From: Rhodocyclaceae bacterium | GTDB taxonomy: Bacteria; Pseudomonadota; Gammaproteobacteria; Burkholderiales; Rhodocyclaceae | Assembly: GCA_023383815.1 (NCBI GenBank) | Contig: JAHDYG010000001.1 | Span: 186,001-250,000, forward strand | Direction of reading: 5' to 3' | Length of the DNA stretch: 64,000 nucleotides | Part shown: positions 36,506 to 47,376 of the stretch, in pieces | How positions within the stretch are numbered: position 1 is the first letter of the stretch | How the letters are laid out: each line of letters starts with the position of its first letter | Translations under genes and position numbers: made by a program | The notes under the pieces: generated by a model | Seen by the model: only the letters and a program-made list of their open reading frames with translations | Databases searched by the model: none | What the model was told of the DNA's origin: nothing

Positions 36506-37510
36506 GTGCAACGACTCGAACAGCTCGACAACTGGCTTCGGTCGGTCCTCGAAGACCGGTCGTTCGAACTGCAGCCGGCCTCGGCCGATGCGAGCTTCCG
36601 GCGCTACTTCCGGATCCTTCCCGCCGATGGCGGCCCGAGCCTGATCGCGATGGACGCCCCGCCGGAAAAGGAAGACTGCCGCCCCTGGCTCGCGATCGCG
36701 GATCTCATGCGAAGGGCCGGCGTGCAGGTGCCCACGGTGTTCGCCGAGGATGTCGCACAAGGCTTCATCCTGATGTCCGATCTGGGCAGCACGACCTATC
36801 TCGATGCGCTCGACGACGACAATGCCGCCCGCCTCTATGCCGACGCACTCGGGACGCTGGCGGCGATCCAGTCCTGCGATGCGCGAGGCCACCTTCCCGA
36901 CTATTCGCATGAACTGTTGATGCGCGAGATGCGCCTGTTCGAGGAGTGGTACCTCGGTCGCCACCTGGGCGTGACTCTCGGCGCGGCCGAGCGCACCACC
37001 CTCGAACAGATGCTGGAACGGATCACTGCGGTGAACCTCGCCGAGCCGCGCGTTCTCGTGCACCGCGACTACCATTCGCGCAACCTGATGCACCTGCCGT
37101 GCGGCGCCAGTCCAGGGGTGATCGATTTCCAGGATGCCGTACGTGGCCCCATCACCTACGATCTCGTGTCGCTGCTCAAGGACGCGTACATCCGCTGGGA
37201 AGAGGACTTCACGCTCGATCTGCTCGCCCGCTACTGGCAGACCGCACGGAGCCTGGGGCTCCCGGTGCGGGCCGACTTTGCCGACTTTCACCGTGACTTC
37301 GAGTGGATGGGGGTGCAGCGTCATCTCAAGGTCCTTGGCATCTTCGCCCGTCTCTACCATCGCGACGGCAAGGAGGGTTATCTGAAGGACCTCCCGCTGG
37401 TCTACGAATACCTGCACGCAGCCTGCCGCCGCTACCGTGACCTCGGCCCGCTGCTGAAGCTGCTCGATCGCGTCCAGCCGCGCGCGGTCACGGTCGGCTA
37501 CACGTTCTGA
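36506..37510 (+). CDS. amgK: N-acetylmuramate/N-acetylglucosamine kinase (anomeric)
   Basis: A 334-residue aminoglycoside phosphotransferase-fold kinase. The catalytic loop [13 protein letters not shown] and metal-binding [16 protein letters not shown] are clear, and [13 protein letters not shown] is typical of AmgK. AmgK phosphorylates MurNAc and GlcNAc at C1 in peptidoglycan recycling. The product is used by MurU, encoded 14 bp downstream. GTG at 36506 has GGAG six bases upstream. A GTG at 36494 would add four residues and has a less well placed site. The frame extends further upstream antisense to lptD, which is not coding here. Confidence 0.92.
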   Translation: MQRLEQLDNWLRSVLEDRSFELQPASADASFRRYFRILPADGGPSLIAMDAPPEKEDCRPWLAIADLMRRAGVQVPTVFAEDVAQGFILMSDLGSTTYLDALDDDNAARLYADALGTLAAIQSCDARGHLPDYSHELLMREMRLFEEWYLGRHLGVTLGAAERTTLEQMLERITAVNLAEPRVLVHRDYHSRNLMHLPCGASPGVIDFQDAVRGPITYDLVSLLKDAYIRWEEDFTLDLLARYWQTARSLGLPVRADFADFHRDFEWMGVQRHLKVLGIFARLYHRDGKEGYLKDLPLVYEYLHAACRRYRDLGPLLKLLDRVQPRAVTVGYTF

Positions 37511-37524
37511 CGGCCCCCACGGCG

Positions 37525-38280
37525 ATGAAGGCGATGATTCTCGCAGCCGGGCGCGGCGAGCGCATGCGCCCGCTCACCGATCACACGCCGAAGCCCCTCC
37601 TCGTGGCCGGCGGGAAGCCGCTCATCGCCTGGATGATCGAGCGCCTGCGCGCGGCCGGCATCGAGGAACTGGTCATCAACCACGCCCATCTGGGCGCTTC
37701 GATCGAAGCCGCGCTCGGCGACGGCAGCCGTTATGGGGTGCGCATCCGCTATTCACCCGAACGCGAGGCGCTGGAGACGGCCGGCGGCATCCGTCAGGCG
37801 CTGCCGCTCCTCGGTGATGCGCCCTTCCTCGTCGTGAACGGGGATGTCCATTCCGACCTCGATCTGGGCGCACTCATCGCCGAAGGCCGGCTTCTGCGCG
37901 CCCGCGGCGATCTCGCCCACCTGGTGCTCGTCGCGAATCCCGAACACCATCCGCGGGGCGATTTCACGCTTGCGGGCACAAGGCTGGCGGCAGAAGGCGA
38001 GCCGCGTCTTACCTTTTCGGGTACCGGCGTGTACGATCCGGCCCTCTTCGCTGGCGTACCGGAAGGCGCCCGCGCACCGCTTGCGCCCATCCTGCGCGCC
38101 GCAATTGCGGCAGGGTGCGTCTCAGGCAGCCTGCACACCGGCTACTGGCTCGATGTCGGGACACCCGATCGGCTCGACGAGCTCGACCGCCATCTGCGCA
38201 GTACCGTGATGCAGGCGCATTCGGACAAGCCCAGAACGCCCGAACCGAACAAAGGTCGAACCGGCGAACCGCTCGCGTAG
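37525..38280 (+). CDS. murU: N-acetylmuramate alpha-1-phosphate uridylyltransferase
   Basis: A 251-residue nucleotidyltransferase. [16 protein letters not shown] is the nucleotide-binding signature and KPLL the catalytic-site segment, followed by [12 protein letters not shown] (metal site) and [13 protein letters not shown]. Together with AmgK it makes UDP-MurNAc directly from recycled MurNAc, bypassing MurA/MurB. About 25 polar residues extend past the usual end. pepP begins 38 bp after it, so amgK-murU-pepP-ubiH may be one operon. Confidence 0.93.
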   Translation: MKAMILAAGRGERMRPLTDHTPKPLLVAGGKPLIAWMIERLRAAGIEELVINHAHLGASIEAALGDGSRYGVRIRYSPEREALETAGGIRQALPLLGDAPFLVVNGDVHSDLDLGALIAEGRLLRARGDLAHLVLVANPEHHPRGDFTLAGTRLAAEGEPRLTFSGTGVYDPALFAGVPEGARAPLAPILRAAIAAGCVSGSLHTGYWLDVGTPDRLDELDRHLRSTVMQAHSDKPRTPEPNKGRTGEPLA

Positions 38281-38318
38281 AACCCACAACAACGAAGCCC
38301 GGCATCGGACCCCAAACC

Positions 38319-39665
38319 ATGAACGCCCTCAACCCACCCTTTTCGCTCGACCCCACCCCCTTTTGCGAGCGCCGCGCCCGTCTGCTCGCCCGCATTGAGG
38401 CGACCGGGGGGGGCATCGCCGTGATCCCGACCGCTCCCGAGGCGCGTCGCAACCGCGACACCCACTACCCGTACCGCTTCGACAGCTATTTCCACTACCT
38501 GAGCGGCTTCGGCGAACCCGAAGCGGCCATCGTGCTCATCGCTGGAGAGGCGCCGAAATCCCTGCTGTTCTGCCGCGAAAAGAACGAGGAGCGCGAGATC
38601 TGGGACGGCTACCGGCACGGTCCCGACGCCGCCCGCGAGCGCTTCGGATTCGACGAGGCGTGGACCATCGGCGACTTCGATCGGAAGCTGCCCGAACTGC
38701 TCGCCAACCAGCCCACGCTCTGGTACAGCCTCGGCTACGACCCGACATGGGATGCCCGCATCACCCGCGCACTCAACGGCGTGCGCGACAATGCACGCGC
38801 CGGCACCACCGCTCCGCACGGCATCCGCGACGTGCGTACCGAACTGGATGAGATGCGCCTCATCAAGGACGCCCGCGAGATCGACACGATGCGGCGTGCC
38901 GGGGCCATCTCGGCCGCCGCGCACTGCCGCGCGATGGCCGCGACCCGGCCCGGGCGGCACGAATACGAGATCGAAGCCGAACTGCTGCACGCCTTCCGCT
39001 CGGCAGGAAGCGCCGCACCCGCCTATCCGTCGATCGTCGCCAGCGGTCCGAACGCGTGCGTGCTGCACTATGTCGAGAACGACCGGCGCATGCTCGACGG
39101 CGAGCTGCTGCTGATCGACGCCGGCTGCGAGCTCGATGGCTACGCCTCGGACATCACCCGCAGCTTTCCGGTGAATGGACGCTTCTCGGGCCCTCAGCGG
39201 GCCTTGTATGAACTCGTGCTCGCTGCCCAGCACGCCGCACGCGCGCAGATCCGCCCGGGCGCACCGTGGGATGCTCCGCACGAAGCCGCCGTACGCGCGA
39301 TCGCGCAGGGCCTGATCGACCTCAAGCTCCTCTCGGGTACGCTCGACACCGTCATCGAGGAAGGCCTGTACCGGCGCTTCTACATGCACCGCACCGGACA
39401 CTGGCTCGGCCGCGACGTGCACGACGTCGGCGAGTACAAGCGCGATGGGGCCTGGCGACCGCTCGAACCCGGCATGGTGCTGACCGTCGAGCCGGGGTGC
39501 TACGTTCGCCCCGCGCCGGACATCTCCGAGGACTTCTGGAACATCGGCATCCGTATCGAGGACGACGCGCTCGTCACCGACTCGGGTTGCGAGTACCTCA
39601 CCGACGACGTGCCGCGCGAAATGGGCGCAATCGAAGACTTGATGCGCGAGCATGCACACGCCTGA
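38319..39665 (+). CDS. pepP: Xaa-Pro aminopeptidase
   Basis: A 448-residue M24B metallopeptidase that removes N-terminal residues preceding proline. The metal ligands lie in LLIDAGCELDGYASDITRSF (two Asp), MHRTGHWLGRDVHDVG (His), LTVEPGCYV (Glu) and GIRIEDD (Glu). The N-terminal domain (about 1-175) is typical of AMPP enzymes. ATG 38319 starts the family N-terminus; earlier in-frame codons overlap murU. It overlaps ubiH by 14 bp, a common pairing in Proteobacteria. Confidence 0.96.
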   Translation: MNALNPPFSLDPTPFCERRARLLARIEATGGGIAVIPTAPEARRNRDTHYPYRFDSYFHYLSGFGEPEAAIVLIAGEAPKSLLFCREKNEEREIWDGYRHGPDAARERFGFDEAWTIGDFDRKLPELLANQPTLWYSLGYDPTWDARITRALNGVRDNARAGTTAPHGIRDVRTELDEMRLIKDAREIDTMRRAGAISAAAHCRAMAATRPGRHEYEIEAELLHAFRSAGSAAPAYPSIVASGPNACVLHYVENDRRMLDGELLLIDAGCELDGYASDITRSFPVNGRFSGPQRALYELVLAAQHAARAQIRPGAPWDAPHEAAVRAIAQGLIDLKLLSGTLDTVIEEGLYRRFYMHRTGHWLGRDVHDVGEYKRDGAWRPLEPGMVLTVEPGCYVRPAPDISEDFWNIGIRIEDDALVTDSGCEYLTDDVPREMGAIEDLMREHAHA

Positions 39666-40815
39666 CCAATCGGAGGTCCTGATCGTCGGGGCCGGACCGG
39701 TCGGGCTCGCGCTCGCGCTCACGCTCGCCGACAGCGGGCTCACCGTCACCGTCGTCGACGCCCGCCCCACCGGCAGCGTCGCGAGCGACCCACGCACGCT
39801 CGCGCTCGCCCACGGCAGCCGCATCACGCTCGAACGCCTTGGAGTCTGGGATGCCCTGCCCACGACACCGATCGAACGCATCCACGTCTCACGTCAGGGC
39901 TGCTTCGGGCGCACGGTACTCGACGCCCACGACCAGGGCGTGCCCGCACTCGGGTACGTCACCCCGGCCGGCGCGCTCGGCGCGGCGCTGCTCGAAGCGC
40001 TCGAACGCACCTCGACGCGCCTGCTCGCCGCAACCGAAGTCGTATCCCGCACTGCAATGCCCGAGCACGTCGAGGTCCTGCTGCGAACATCGGGCAGCGC
40101 CGACCTGCGGCGCCATTCGTCCCGGCTCGTCGCCTGCGCCGAGGGCGGACTCGATGCCGGCGACCCGGGAATCGTCGAGCGCGACTACGGCCAGCACGCA
40201 CTGATCGCCGATGTCACCGTGCGCTCCGGCCACCGCAACCGCGCCTACGAGCGCTTCCTGCCCGGCGGCCCGCTCGCACTGCTGCCCCACGGTCAGGGCC
40301 ATGCACTGGTCCACGCAGCCGCCGCCACGCAGGCTGACGAACTGCTCGGGCTCGATGACGATGCCTATCTCGATCACCTGCAACGCGCACTCGGGGCACG
40401 CGTCGAACTCACCGCCATCGGCCCGCGCACCCGTTTCCCGCTGCGCCTGCGCTACCGCCGCAGCCCGGTCGCGCCACGTACCGTCTGGCTCGGCAACGCC
40501 GCCCAGACCCTGCATCCGGTCGCCGGCCAGGGTTTCAACCTCGCCCTGCGCGACGTACAGGAACTCGCCAGACAGCTCGGCGACACCCCTCCCGACCCCG
40601 GCGCCCGCACCCTGCTCGACACCTACGCAGCCCGGCGGCACCTCGACCGCAGTGCCACGATCCGTTTCACTGACGGCCTGCTGCGCCTCTACGGCAGTCC
40701 ACCTGCATTGCTCGATCCGCTGCGCAGCCTCGGCCTCGTCACCCTCGACGCCCTTCCCCCACTGCGCGGCTTCCTCTCCCGCCGCATGATGTTCGGCGCA
40801 CGGGCCTGGCCGTAG
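39652..40815 (+). CDS. ubiH: UbiH/UbiF/COQ6-family FAD monooxygenase
   Basis: A 387-residue flavin hydroxylase of ubiquinone synthesis. The dinucleotide motif VLIVGAGPVGLALAL is at about 9-23, and the FAD-ribose/active-site motif WLGNAAQTLHPVAGQGFNLA is near 280. The middle segment is consistent with the family. The pepP context favours UbiH (C4 hydroxylation), but UbiF- or UbiI-type positional specificity cannot be settled from sequence. Confidence 0.88.
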   Translation: MHTPDQSEVLIVGAGPVGLALALTLADSGLTVTVVDARPTGSVASDPRTLALAHGSRITLERLGVWDALPTTPIERIHVSRQGCFGRTVLDAHDQGVPALGYVTPAGALGAALLEALERTSTRLLAATEVVSRTAMPEHVEVLLRTSGSADLRRHSSRLVACAEGGLDAGDPGIVERDYGQHALIADVTVRSGHRNRAYERFLPGGPLALLPHGQGHALVHAAAATQADELLGLDDDAYLDHLQRALGARVELTAIGPRTRFPLRLRYRRSPVAPRTVWLGNAAQTLHPVAGQGFNLALRDVQELARQLGDTPPDPGARTLLDTYAARRHLDRSATIRFTDGLLRLYGSPPALLDPLRSLGLVTLDALPPLRGFLSRRMMFGARAWP

Positions 40816-40933
40816 ACCGAATACCCGGATCGGGGCGTGGACGATCTGCAACGCTGGCGCCCGGCCAGCCGCGCTTGGGTTAGAATAGCGCCTTCCCTCC
40901 CCTCCGTTTTTGCGTTTGTCATTCAGGGCGCCC

Positions 40934-41956
40934 ATGCAGTTTGCCGGCTTTACCTTGCGGAACAACCTGTTCGTCGCACCGATGGCCGGAGTGACCGACC
41001 GCCCGTTCCGGCAATTGTGCAAGAAGATGGGCGCAGGCCTCGCCGTGTCGGAGATGGTCACGTCCAACTCCTTGCTGTACGGCAGCGCGAAAACCCAGCG
41101 GCGCGCCAACCATGAAGGCGAGGTGGAACCCGTTTCGGTGCAGATCGCCGGCGCCGACCCGGCGATGATGGCCGAGGCGGCGCGCTACAACGCGACCCGC
41201 GGTGCCCAGATCATCGACATCAACATGGGCTGTCCGGCCAAGAAAGTCTGCAACGTGATGGCCGGCTCGGCGCTCTTGCAGGATGAGGCGCTGGTCGCGC
41301 GGATTCTCGAAGCGGTCGTCAAGGCGGTGCCGGAAACTGCGGTCACGCTCAAGATCCGCACCGGATGGAATCGCGCCCACCGAAACGCGCCGACGATTGC
41401 GCGCATTGCGGAACAGTCGGGCATCCGCGCGCTGGCAATCCACGGACGCACACGCGCCGACCAGTACATGGGCGACGCGGAGTACGACACGATCGCCGAG
41501 GTCAAGCGCCAGGTCGGTATTCCAGTGATCGCGAACGGCGACATCTCGACGCCACAGAAGGCGAAGGCGGTGCTCGAGTACACCGGGGCCGATGGTGTGA
41601 TGATCGGACGTGCGGCGCAGGGCCGGCCGTGGATCTTTCGCGAGATCGAGTACCACCTCGCGACCGGCGACCATCTGCCGCCGCCGCTGGTGAGCGAGAT
41701 CCTGGAAGTCTGCCGGGCGCACCTGGAAGACCTCTACGCCTTCTACGGCGAAGAGACCGGCGTGCGCATCGCGCGCAAGCACATTGCGTGGTACACGCGT
41801 GGCCTCGCGGGTTCGGCGGCGTTTCGCAGAACAATGAACGAGCTGTGCGATGTCCGAGCGCAGCGCGCTGCGGTCGAGAACTTTTTCGGCCGGCTGGCCG
41901 AACAGGACGCGCGGCTGCGCTACGAGCAGGAACCCGCGCAGGAGCTTGCTGCATGA
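40934..41956 (+). CDS. dusB: tRNA-dihydrouridine synthase B
   Basis: A 340-residue FMN enzyme that reduces uridines in the tRNA D-loop. FVAPMAGVTDRPFR, EMVTSNSL and the catalytic-cysteine motif NMGCPAKKVC are diagnostic, with ANGDIS and GVMIGRAAQGRPW in the phosphate-binding half. ATG 40934 is preferred over a TTG at 40910 because the conserved core starts within ten residues. Its TGA overlaps the fis ATG, the conserved dusB-fis arrangement that drives growth-rate-dependent Fis expression in enterobacteria. Confidence 0.96.
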   Translation: MQFAGFTLRNNLFVAPMAGVTDRPFRQLCKKMGAGLAVSEMVTSNSLLYGSAKTQRRANHEGEVEPVSVQIAGADPAMMAEAARYNATRGAQIIDINMGCPAKKVCNVMAGSALLQDEALVARILEAVVKAVPETAVTLKIRTGWNRAHRNAPTIARIAEQSGIRALAIHGRTRADQYMGDAEYDTIAEVKRQVGIPVIANGDISTPQKAKAVLEYTGADGVMIGRAAQGRPWIFREIEYHLATGDHLPPPLVSEILEVCRAHLEDLYAFYGEETGVRIARKHIAWYTRGLAGSAAFRRTMNELCDVRAQRAAVENFFGRLAEQDARLRYEQEPAQELAA

Positions 41957-42189
41957 GCCGACCGAACGAGATTGCCGACTGCGTGCAACGCACCCTCGAT
42001 CAGTACTTTCGCGATCTGGACGGCGAGAAGCCCGCTGCGCTCTACGAGATGGTCATCCGCAACGTAGAGCGACCAATGCTCGAGTTCGTGCTGCGTCAGG
42101 TCAACGGCAACCAGACAGCCGCCGCACAGATGCTCGGCATCAATCGCAATACCCTGCGCCGCAAGCTCACCGAGCACGATCTGCTCTAG
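41953..42189 (+). CDS. fis: DNA-binding protein Fis
   Basis: A 78-residue nucleoid protein and transcription factor. The helix-turn-helix at the C-terminus (TAAAQMLGINRNTLRRKL) is highly conserved. The N-terminal arm is shorter than in E. coli Fis (98 residues), as is usual in betaproteobacteria. It is translationally coupled to dusB by ATGA and lies 69 bp upstream of purH. Confidence 0.96.
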   Translation: MSRPNEIADCVQRTLDQYFRDLDGEKPAALYEMVIRNVERPMLEFVLRQVNGNQTAAAQMLGINRNTLRRKLTEHDLL

Positions 42190-42258
42190 GCCGGCACGTG
42201 CTGCCGCCGGACTCGACCGACAGCCCCCCCGCATTCACCCGCTCCAAAGAACTCCATC

Positions 42259-43840
<1,582 letters not shown>

Positions 43841-43842
<2 letters not shown>

Positions 43843-43879
43843 GCGGACGGCCGTCATGCGCACGACATGCGGTCCGCTC
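43841..43879 (+). other. Hairpin between purH and purD
   Basis: GAGCGGAC (43841-43848) and GTCCGCTC (43872-43879) are perfectly complementary over 8 bp. They enclose a loop with a small inner GTC/GAC stem. The structure starts within the purH stop codon. There is no T run, so it may stabilise the message or tune purD expression and is not a clear terminator. Confidence 0.35.
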
Positions 43880-43914
43880 GTTCCTGAACCCTACTCTTTG
43901 CTACATCTTCATTC

Positions 43915-45219
43915 ATGAAAGCACTCGTCATCGGATCCGGAGGACGCGAGCACGCACTGGCGTGGAAGCTCGCACAGTCTCCCAAGATCACCCGGGTTCT
44001 GGTCGCACCCGGCAATGCCGGAACCGCACGCGAGCCCCTGCTGGAAAATGTTCCGGTCACGGCCATTCAGGACCTGGTCGATCTCGCGCGGCGCGAGAAA
44101 GTGCAGTTCACGGTTGTCGGCCCCGAGGCGCCCCTTGCCTCCGGTGTGGTCGACGCTTTCCGCGCGGCCGGACTGCCGATCTTTGGTCCGGTCCAGGCCG
44201 CCGCCCGACTGGAAAGTTCCAAGGACTTCGCCAAACAGTTCATGGTTCGCCACGACATCCCGACCGCCCGCTACCAGACCTTCTCGGATCCGGCGCAGGC
44301 GCATGACTATGTCGAACGCGAAGGAGCCCCGATCGTCATCAAGGCCGACGGGCTCGCCGCGGGCAAGGGCGTCGTGGTCGCGACGAGCCTCGACGAGGCC
44401 CATGCGGCAATCGACCGCATGCTGGAGTCCGAAACGGGCGTCGTTTATGAAGGCGGCGGCGCACGGGTCGTGATCGAGGAGTTCATGCAGGGCGAAGAGG
44501 CCAGCTTCATCGTCATGGTCGATGGCAGGCATGCGCTCGCGCTGGCGACGAGCCAGGACCACAAGCGCTTGCGCGACGGCGACGAAGGGCCCAACACCGG
44601 AGGCATGGGCGCCTACTCACCGGCCCCGGTGGTCACGCCCGAGGTCCACGCCCGCGTGATGCGCGAGATCATTCACCCGACGCTCGCCGGCATGAGCGCC
44701 GAGGGACATCCCTACACGGGTTTCCTCTACGCCGGTCTGATGATCGACGAACACGGGCAGCCGCGCGTTGTCGAGTTCAACTGCAGACTGGGAGATCCCG
44801 AGACTCAGCCGATCCTGATGCGGCTGAAGACCGACCTGGCCGACCTCGTCGAGGCTGCAATCGACGGGGAACTCGAAAGGATGCAGGCCGAATGGGACAG
44901 GCGCGTAGCGCTCGGCGTGGTACTCGCTGCACAGGGCTATCCGGACGCACCCCGCCGCGGGGACCCCATCTCCGGGCTTCCGGAGGCCGCGGAGGAAGAC
45001 GTGCATGTCTTCCATGCCGGCACGGCAGAGCGCGATGGCGCCGTCGTGACGGCCGGTGGCCGGGTGCTGTGTGTGACCGCGCTCGGTGACAACGTGCGCA
45101 GCGCACAGAAGCGCGCCTACGAAGTCGTCGACGCGATCTCGTTCGCGGGAAGGCAGTACCGGCGGGACATCGGACATCGTGCCGTCGCAAGGCGCTCCGG
45201 CGCTCCCGGCAACGCATGA
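43915..45219 (+). CDS. purD: Phosphoribosylamine-glycine ligase
   Basis: A 434-residue ATP-grasp enzyme (GARS) of purine synthesis. The N-terminal [21 protein letters not shown]-binding [15 protein letters not shown], substrate-loop [23 protein letters not shown] and metal-binding [12 protein letters not shown] are diagnostic. The length and domain order (N, ATP-grasp, C) are standard. Its stop overlaps the hemF start (ATGA at 45216-45219), coupling purine and haem synthesis genes. Confidence 0.97.
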   Translation: MKALVIGSGGREHALAWKLAQSPKITRVLVAPGNAGTAREPLLENVPVTAIQDLVDLARREKVQFTVVGPEAPLASGVVDAFRAAGLPIFGPVQAAARLESSKDFAKQFMVRHDIPTARYQTFSDPAQAHDYVEREGAPIVIKADGLAAGKGVVVATSLDEAHAAIDRMLESETGVVYEGGGARVVIEEFMQGEEASFIVMVDGRHALALATSQDHKRLRDGDEGPNTGGMGAYSPAPVVTPEVHARVMREIIHPTLAGMSAEGHPYTGFLYAGLMIDEHGQPRVVEFNCRLGDPETQPILMRLKTDLADLVEAAIDGELERMQAEWDRRVALGVVLAAQGYPDAPRRGDPISGLPEAAEEDVHVFHAGTAERDGAVVTAGGRVLCVTALGDNVRSAQKRAYEVVDAISFAGRQYRRDIGHRAVARRSGAPGNA

Positions 45220-46127
45220 ACGATTCCCGATCTGCCGTCCACACGTTTCTGACCGGACTCCAGGAACGCCTCGTCGAACGCCTGCAGACGCTCGATGGGG
45301 GCACCTTCCGCACGGACGCCTGGACTCGCCCGGAAGGCGGGGGCGGCAAGACACAGGTGATCGAGGAGGGCGGAATCTTCGAGCGGGGCGGCGTGAATTT
45401 CTCGCATGTGACGGGGGATTCAATGCCCGCATCGGCGACCGCGCACCGCCCGGAACTGGCTGGCCGAAGCTTCGAGGCGATGGGTGTCTCGCTGGTCCTG
45501 CACCCACGCAACCCCTATTGCCCGACGGTGCACATGAACGTGCGCCATTTCATTGCCCGGGCGCCGGACCGGGATCCGGTGTGGTGGTTCGGCGGCGGCA
45601 TGGATCTGACGCCCTACTACCCGTTCGACGAGGACGTCGCGCATTTCCACGCCGCCTGCCGCGAGGCCGTCCTGCCCTTCGGCGGCGAGGCGGAATACCA
45701 GCGGTTGCGGCAGTGGTGCGACCGCTATTTCTTCCTCAGGCACCGCAACGAGCCGCGCGGCGTCGGGGGGCTCTTCTTCGACGACCTCGGCGCCGATGGC
45801 ACGAGCCGTTTCGAGACCGCATTCGACCTCATGCAAAGCGTTGGCAACGCGTTTCTCCCTGCCTACGTGCCCATCCTCGAACGCCGCAAGGACCTGCCAT
45901 GGGGCGAGCGGGAGCGTGACTTCCAGGCGTACCGGCGCGGCCGTTACGTCGAGTTCAACCTGGTATTCGACCGCGGAACGCTGTTCGGACTGCAGTCTGG
46001 GGGGCGGACCGAATCGATCCTGATGTCCCTGCCACCCGTCGTGAAGTGGCGCTACGACTGGACACCCGAGCCCGGTACGCCGGAAGCCGTACTGTACGAG
46101 AAATACCTCAGGCCGGGCCCGGACTGA
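45216..46127 (+). CDS. hemF: Aerobic coproporphyrinogen III oxidase
   Basis: A 303-residue oxygen-dependent enzyme that converts coproporphyrinogen III to protoporphyrinogen [23 protein letters not shown], the conserved [32 protein letters not shown] and [14 protein letters not shown] are diagnostic. The presence of HemF indicates aerobic haem synthesis. It is coupled to purD and converges with hemY, 49 bp away. Confidence 0.97.
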   Translation: MNDSRSAVHTFLTGLQERLVERLQTLDGGTFRTDAWTRPEGGGGKTQVIEEGGIFERGGVNFSHVTGDSMPASATAHRPELAGRSFEAMGVSLVLHPRNPYCPTVHMNVRHFIARAPDRDPVWWFGGGMDLTPYYPFDEDVAHFHAACREAVLPFGGEAEYQRLRQWCDRYFFLRHRNEPRGVGGLFFDDLGADGTSRFETAFDLMQSVGNAFLPAYVPILERRKDLPWGERERDFQAYRRGRYVEFNLVFDRGTLFGLQSGGRTESILMSLPPVVKWRYDWTPEPGTPEAVLYEKYLRPGPD

Positions 46128-46167
46128 ATCGGGCAATCTGGAATCCCCGTTTCGGGCCGGGCCCGGA
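46111..46167. repeat. Paired GC palindromes between hemF and hemY
   Basis: GGCCGGGCCCGGA occurs at 46111-46123 (end of hemF) and again at 46155-46167 in the short convergent spacer. Each contains the self-complementary CCGGGCCCGG. The two copies could pair as a long hairpin or each form a cruciform, so a bidirectional terminator or mRNA-stabilising role is possible. Confidence 0.4.
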
Positions 46168-46176
46168 TCCGATGCT

Positions 46177-47364
46177 TCAGCTGGCGGCCTCGAGGGCCAG
46201 GCGTGCCGCTTCCCGATACTGCGCCTTGGCCTCGACCGGACGCTCTAGCCGCTCCATGAGTTCGGCCAGTGCAAAGTGCACATCTGCGGCCGGATCCTTG
46301 GCCAGTGAGTGCTCCAGATAGCTCTGCGCCTTGCCCCAGATCTGCGCCTGCATGCACTGACGCCCCAGCGAGTAGAGCAACCCGGCATCGTCCGGATGCT
46401 GCTGCAACCATCCCTCCGCGCGTGACAGGGCATCGCGTGCCTCTTCGCCATCGCCCGCACATCGGTTATAGACGCGCGCAAGCGCACCGTTCCACTCCTT
46501 GTCGAGCAGCCGCTCGACGACCTTGCGCGCGATCGCACCCTGCCCTGCCGCAGCAAGCACCGGAATCGCCTGTGCGACGAACCGCGCGTCCCCCAGGTCC
46601 TCCTTCGGCAGGCCGCGCCAGTAAACGGCCTGGGCCTCCCGATCCGACCCCAGTGCCGCCAGCCGCTCGAGATGCGCTCGCCCGAGCAGGCTTCGGGCCT
46701 CTTCATCGCTGATCCGCCTGGCCGCAAGCAACGCGCGCACCGCTTCGGGTACCTGCTCCCAGCGCCCGAGTGCGCGCGCAACCGCAAGCTGCATCGTTGC
46801 AGCCTGAACGCCTTGGTACCCCCCCTTGCGCAGGGTCGCCAAGGCACCTTCGGCATCTTCGAAGCGCCCATCGGCGACAGCGAGTTCAGCCTCGGTGAGC
46901 AACCGTGCGACCCGCCCACCCTCGGTATTCCCGGCCTGTTCCATCCATTCCGCGAAGCGCTTGCCGTCCGCCAGTCCGTGCGCCGCCCGCGCCGCGAGCA
47001 AGGCCGCCTCGGGCGATTTTCCGGAACAGGCATGCGCGACCCGTGCCTCCTTCAGTGCATCCTGAAACCGCCCCTCGAACAAGGCAGCCAGCGCGTCGCG
47101 TGTCGCCCGCGCCGCCTTCTCCTGCCTGCGACGGATACGAAAGCGACCAACCCGCCCGGGCAGATCGAGCGTGCGGCTGATCAGGCGCACCAGGAAATGG
47201 ATCGAAAAGAACCCTGCAATCAGCGCGATCACCACCAGATTGAGCGACGCCTGTGCCCGCCATGGTGGCAGCACCATCAGCACGTACCCTTCGTTGGCGC
47301 TCGCCAGCATTCCGACACCGGCGGCGAACGCGAAAATCGCGATGATCCACAACAATGCACGCAT
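46177..47364 (-). CDS. hemY: HemY-family inner-membrane TPR protein
   Basis: A 395-residue protein with two N-terminal transmembrane helices (about 1-23 and 38-62) and TPR-like helical repeats over the rest. The C-terminal repeats read PDDAGLLYSLGRQCMQAQIWGKAQ and DVHFALAELMERL. Proteobacterial HemY (PF07219) is not the protoporphyrinogen oxidase of the same name in Bacillus; its role in haem synthesis is poorly understood. It follows hemX by 12 bp, in the conserved hemCDXY order. Confidence 0.92.
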   Translation of the reverse strand: MRALLWIIAIFAFAAGVGMLASANEGYVLMVLPPWRAQASLNLVVIALIAGFFSIHFLVRLISRTLDLPGRVGRFRIRRRQEKAARATRDALAALFEGRFQDALKEARVAHACSGKSPEAALLAARAAHGLADGKRFAEWMEQAGNTEGGRVARLLTEAELAVADGRFEDAEGALATLRKGGYQGVQAATMQLAVARALGRWEQVPEAVRALLAARRISDEEARSLLGRAHLERLAALGSDREAQAVYWRGLPKEDLGDARFVAQAIPVLAAAGQGAIARKVVERLLDKEWNGALARVYNRCAGDGEEARDALSRAEGWLQQHPDDAGLLYSLGRQCMQAQIWGKAQSYLEHSLAKDPAADVHFALAELMERLERPVEAKAQYREAARLALEAAS

Positions 47365-47376
47365 CTCGGGGCCTCC

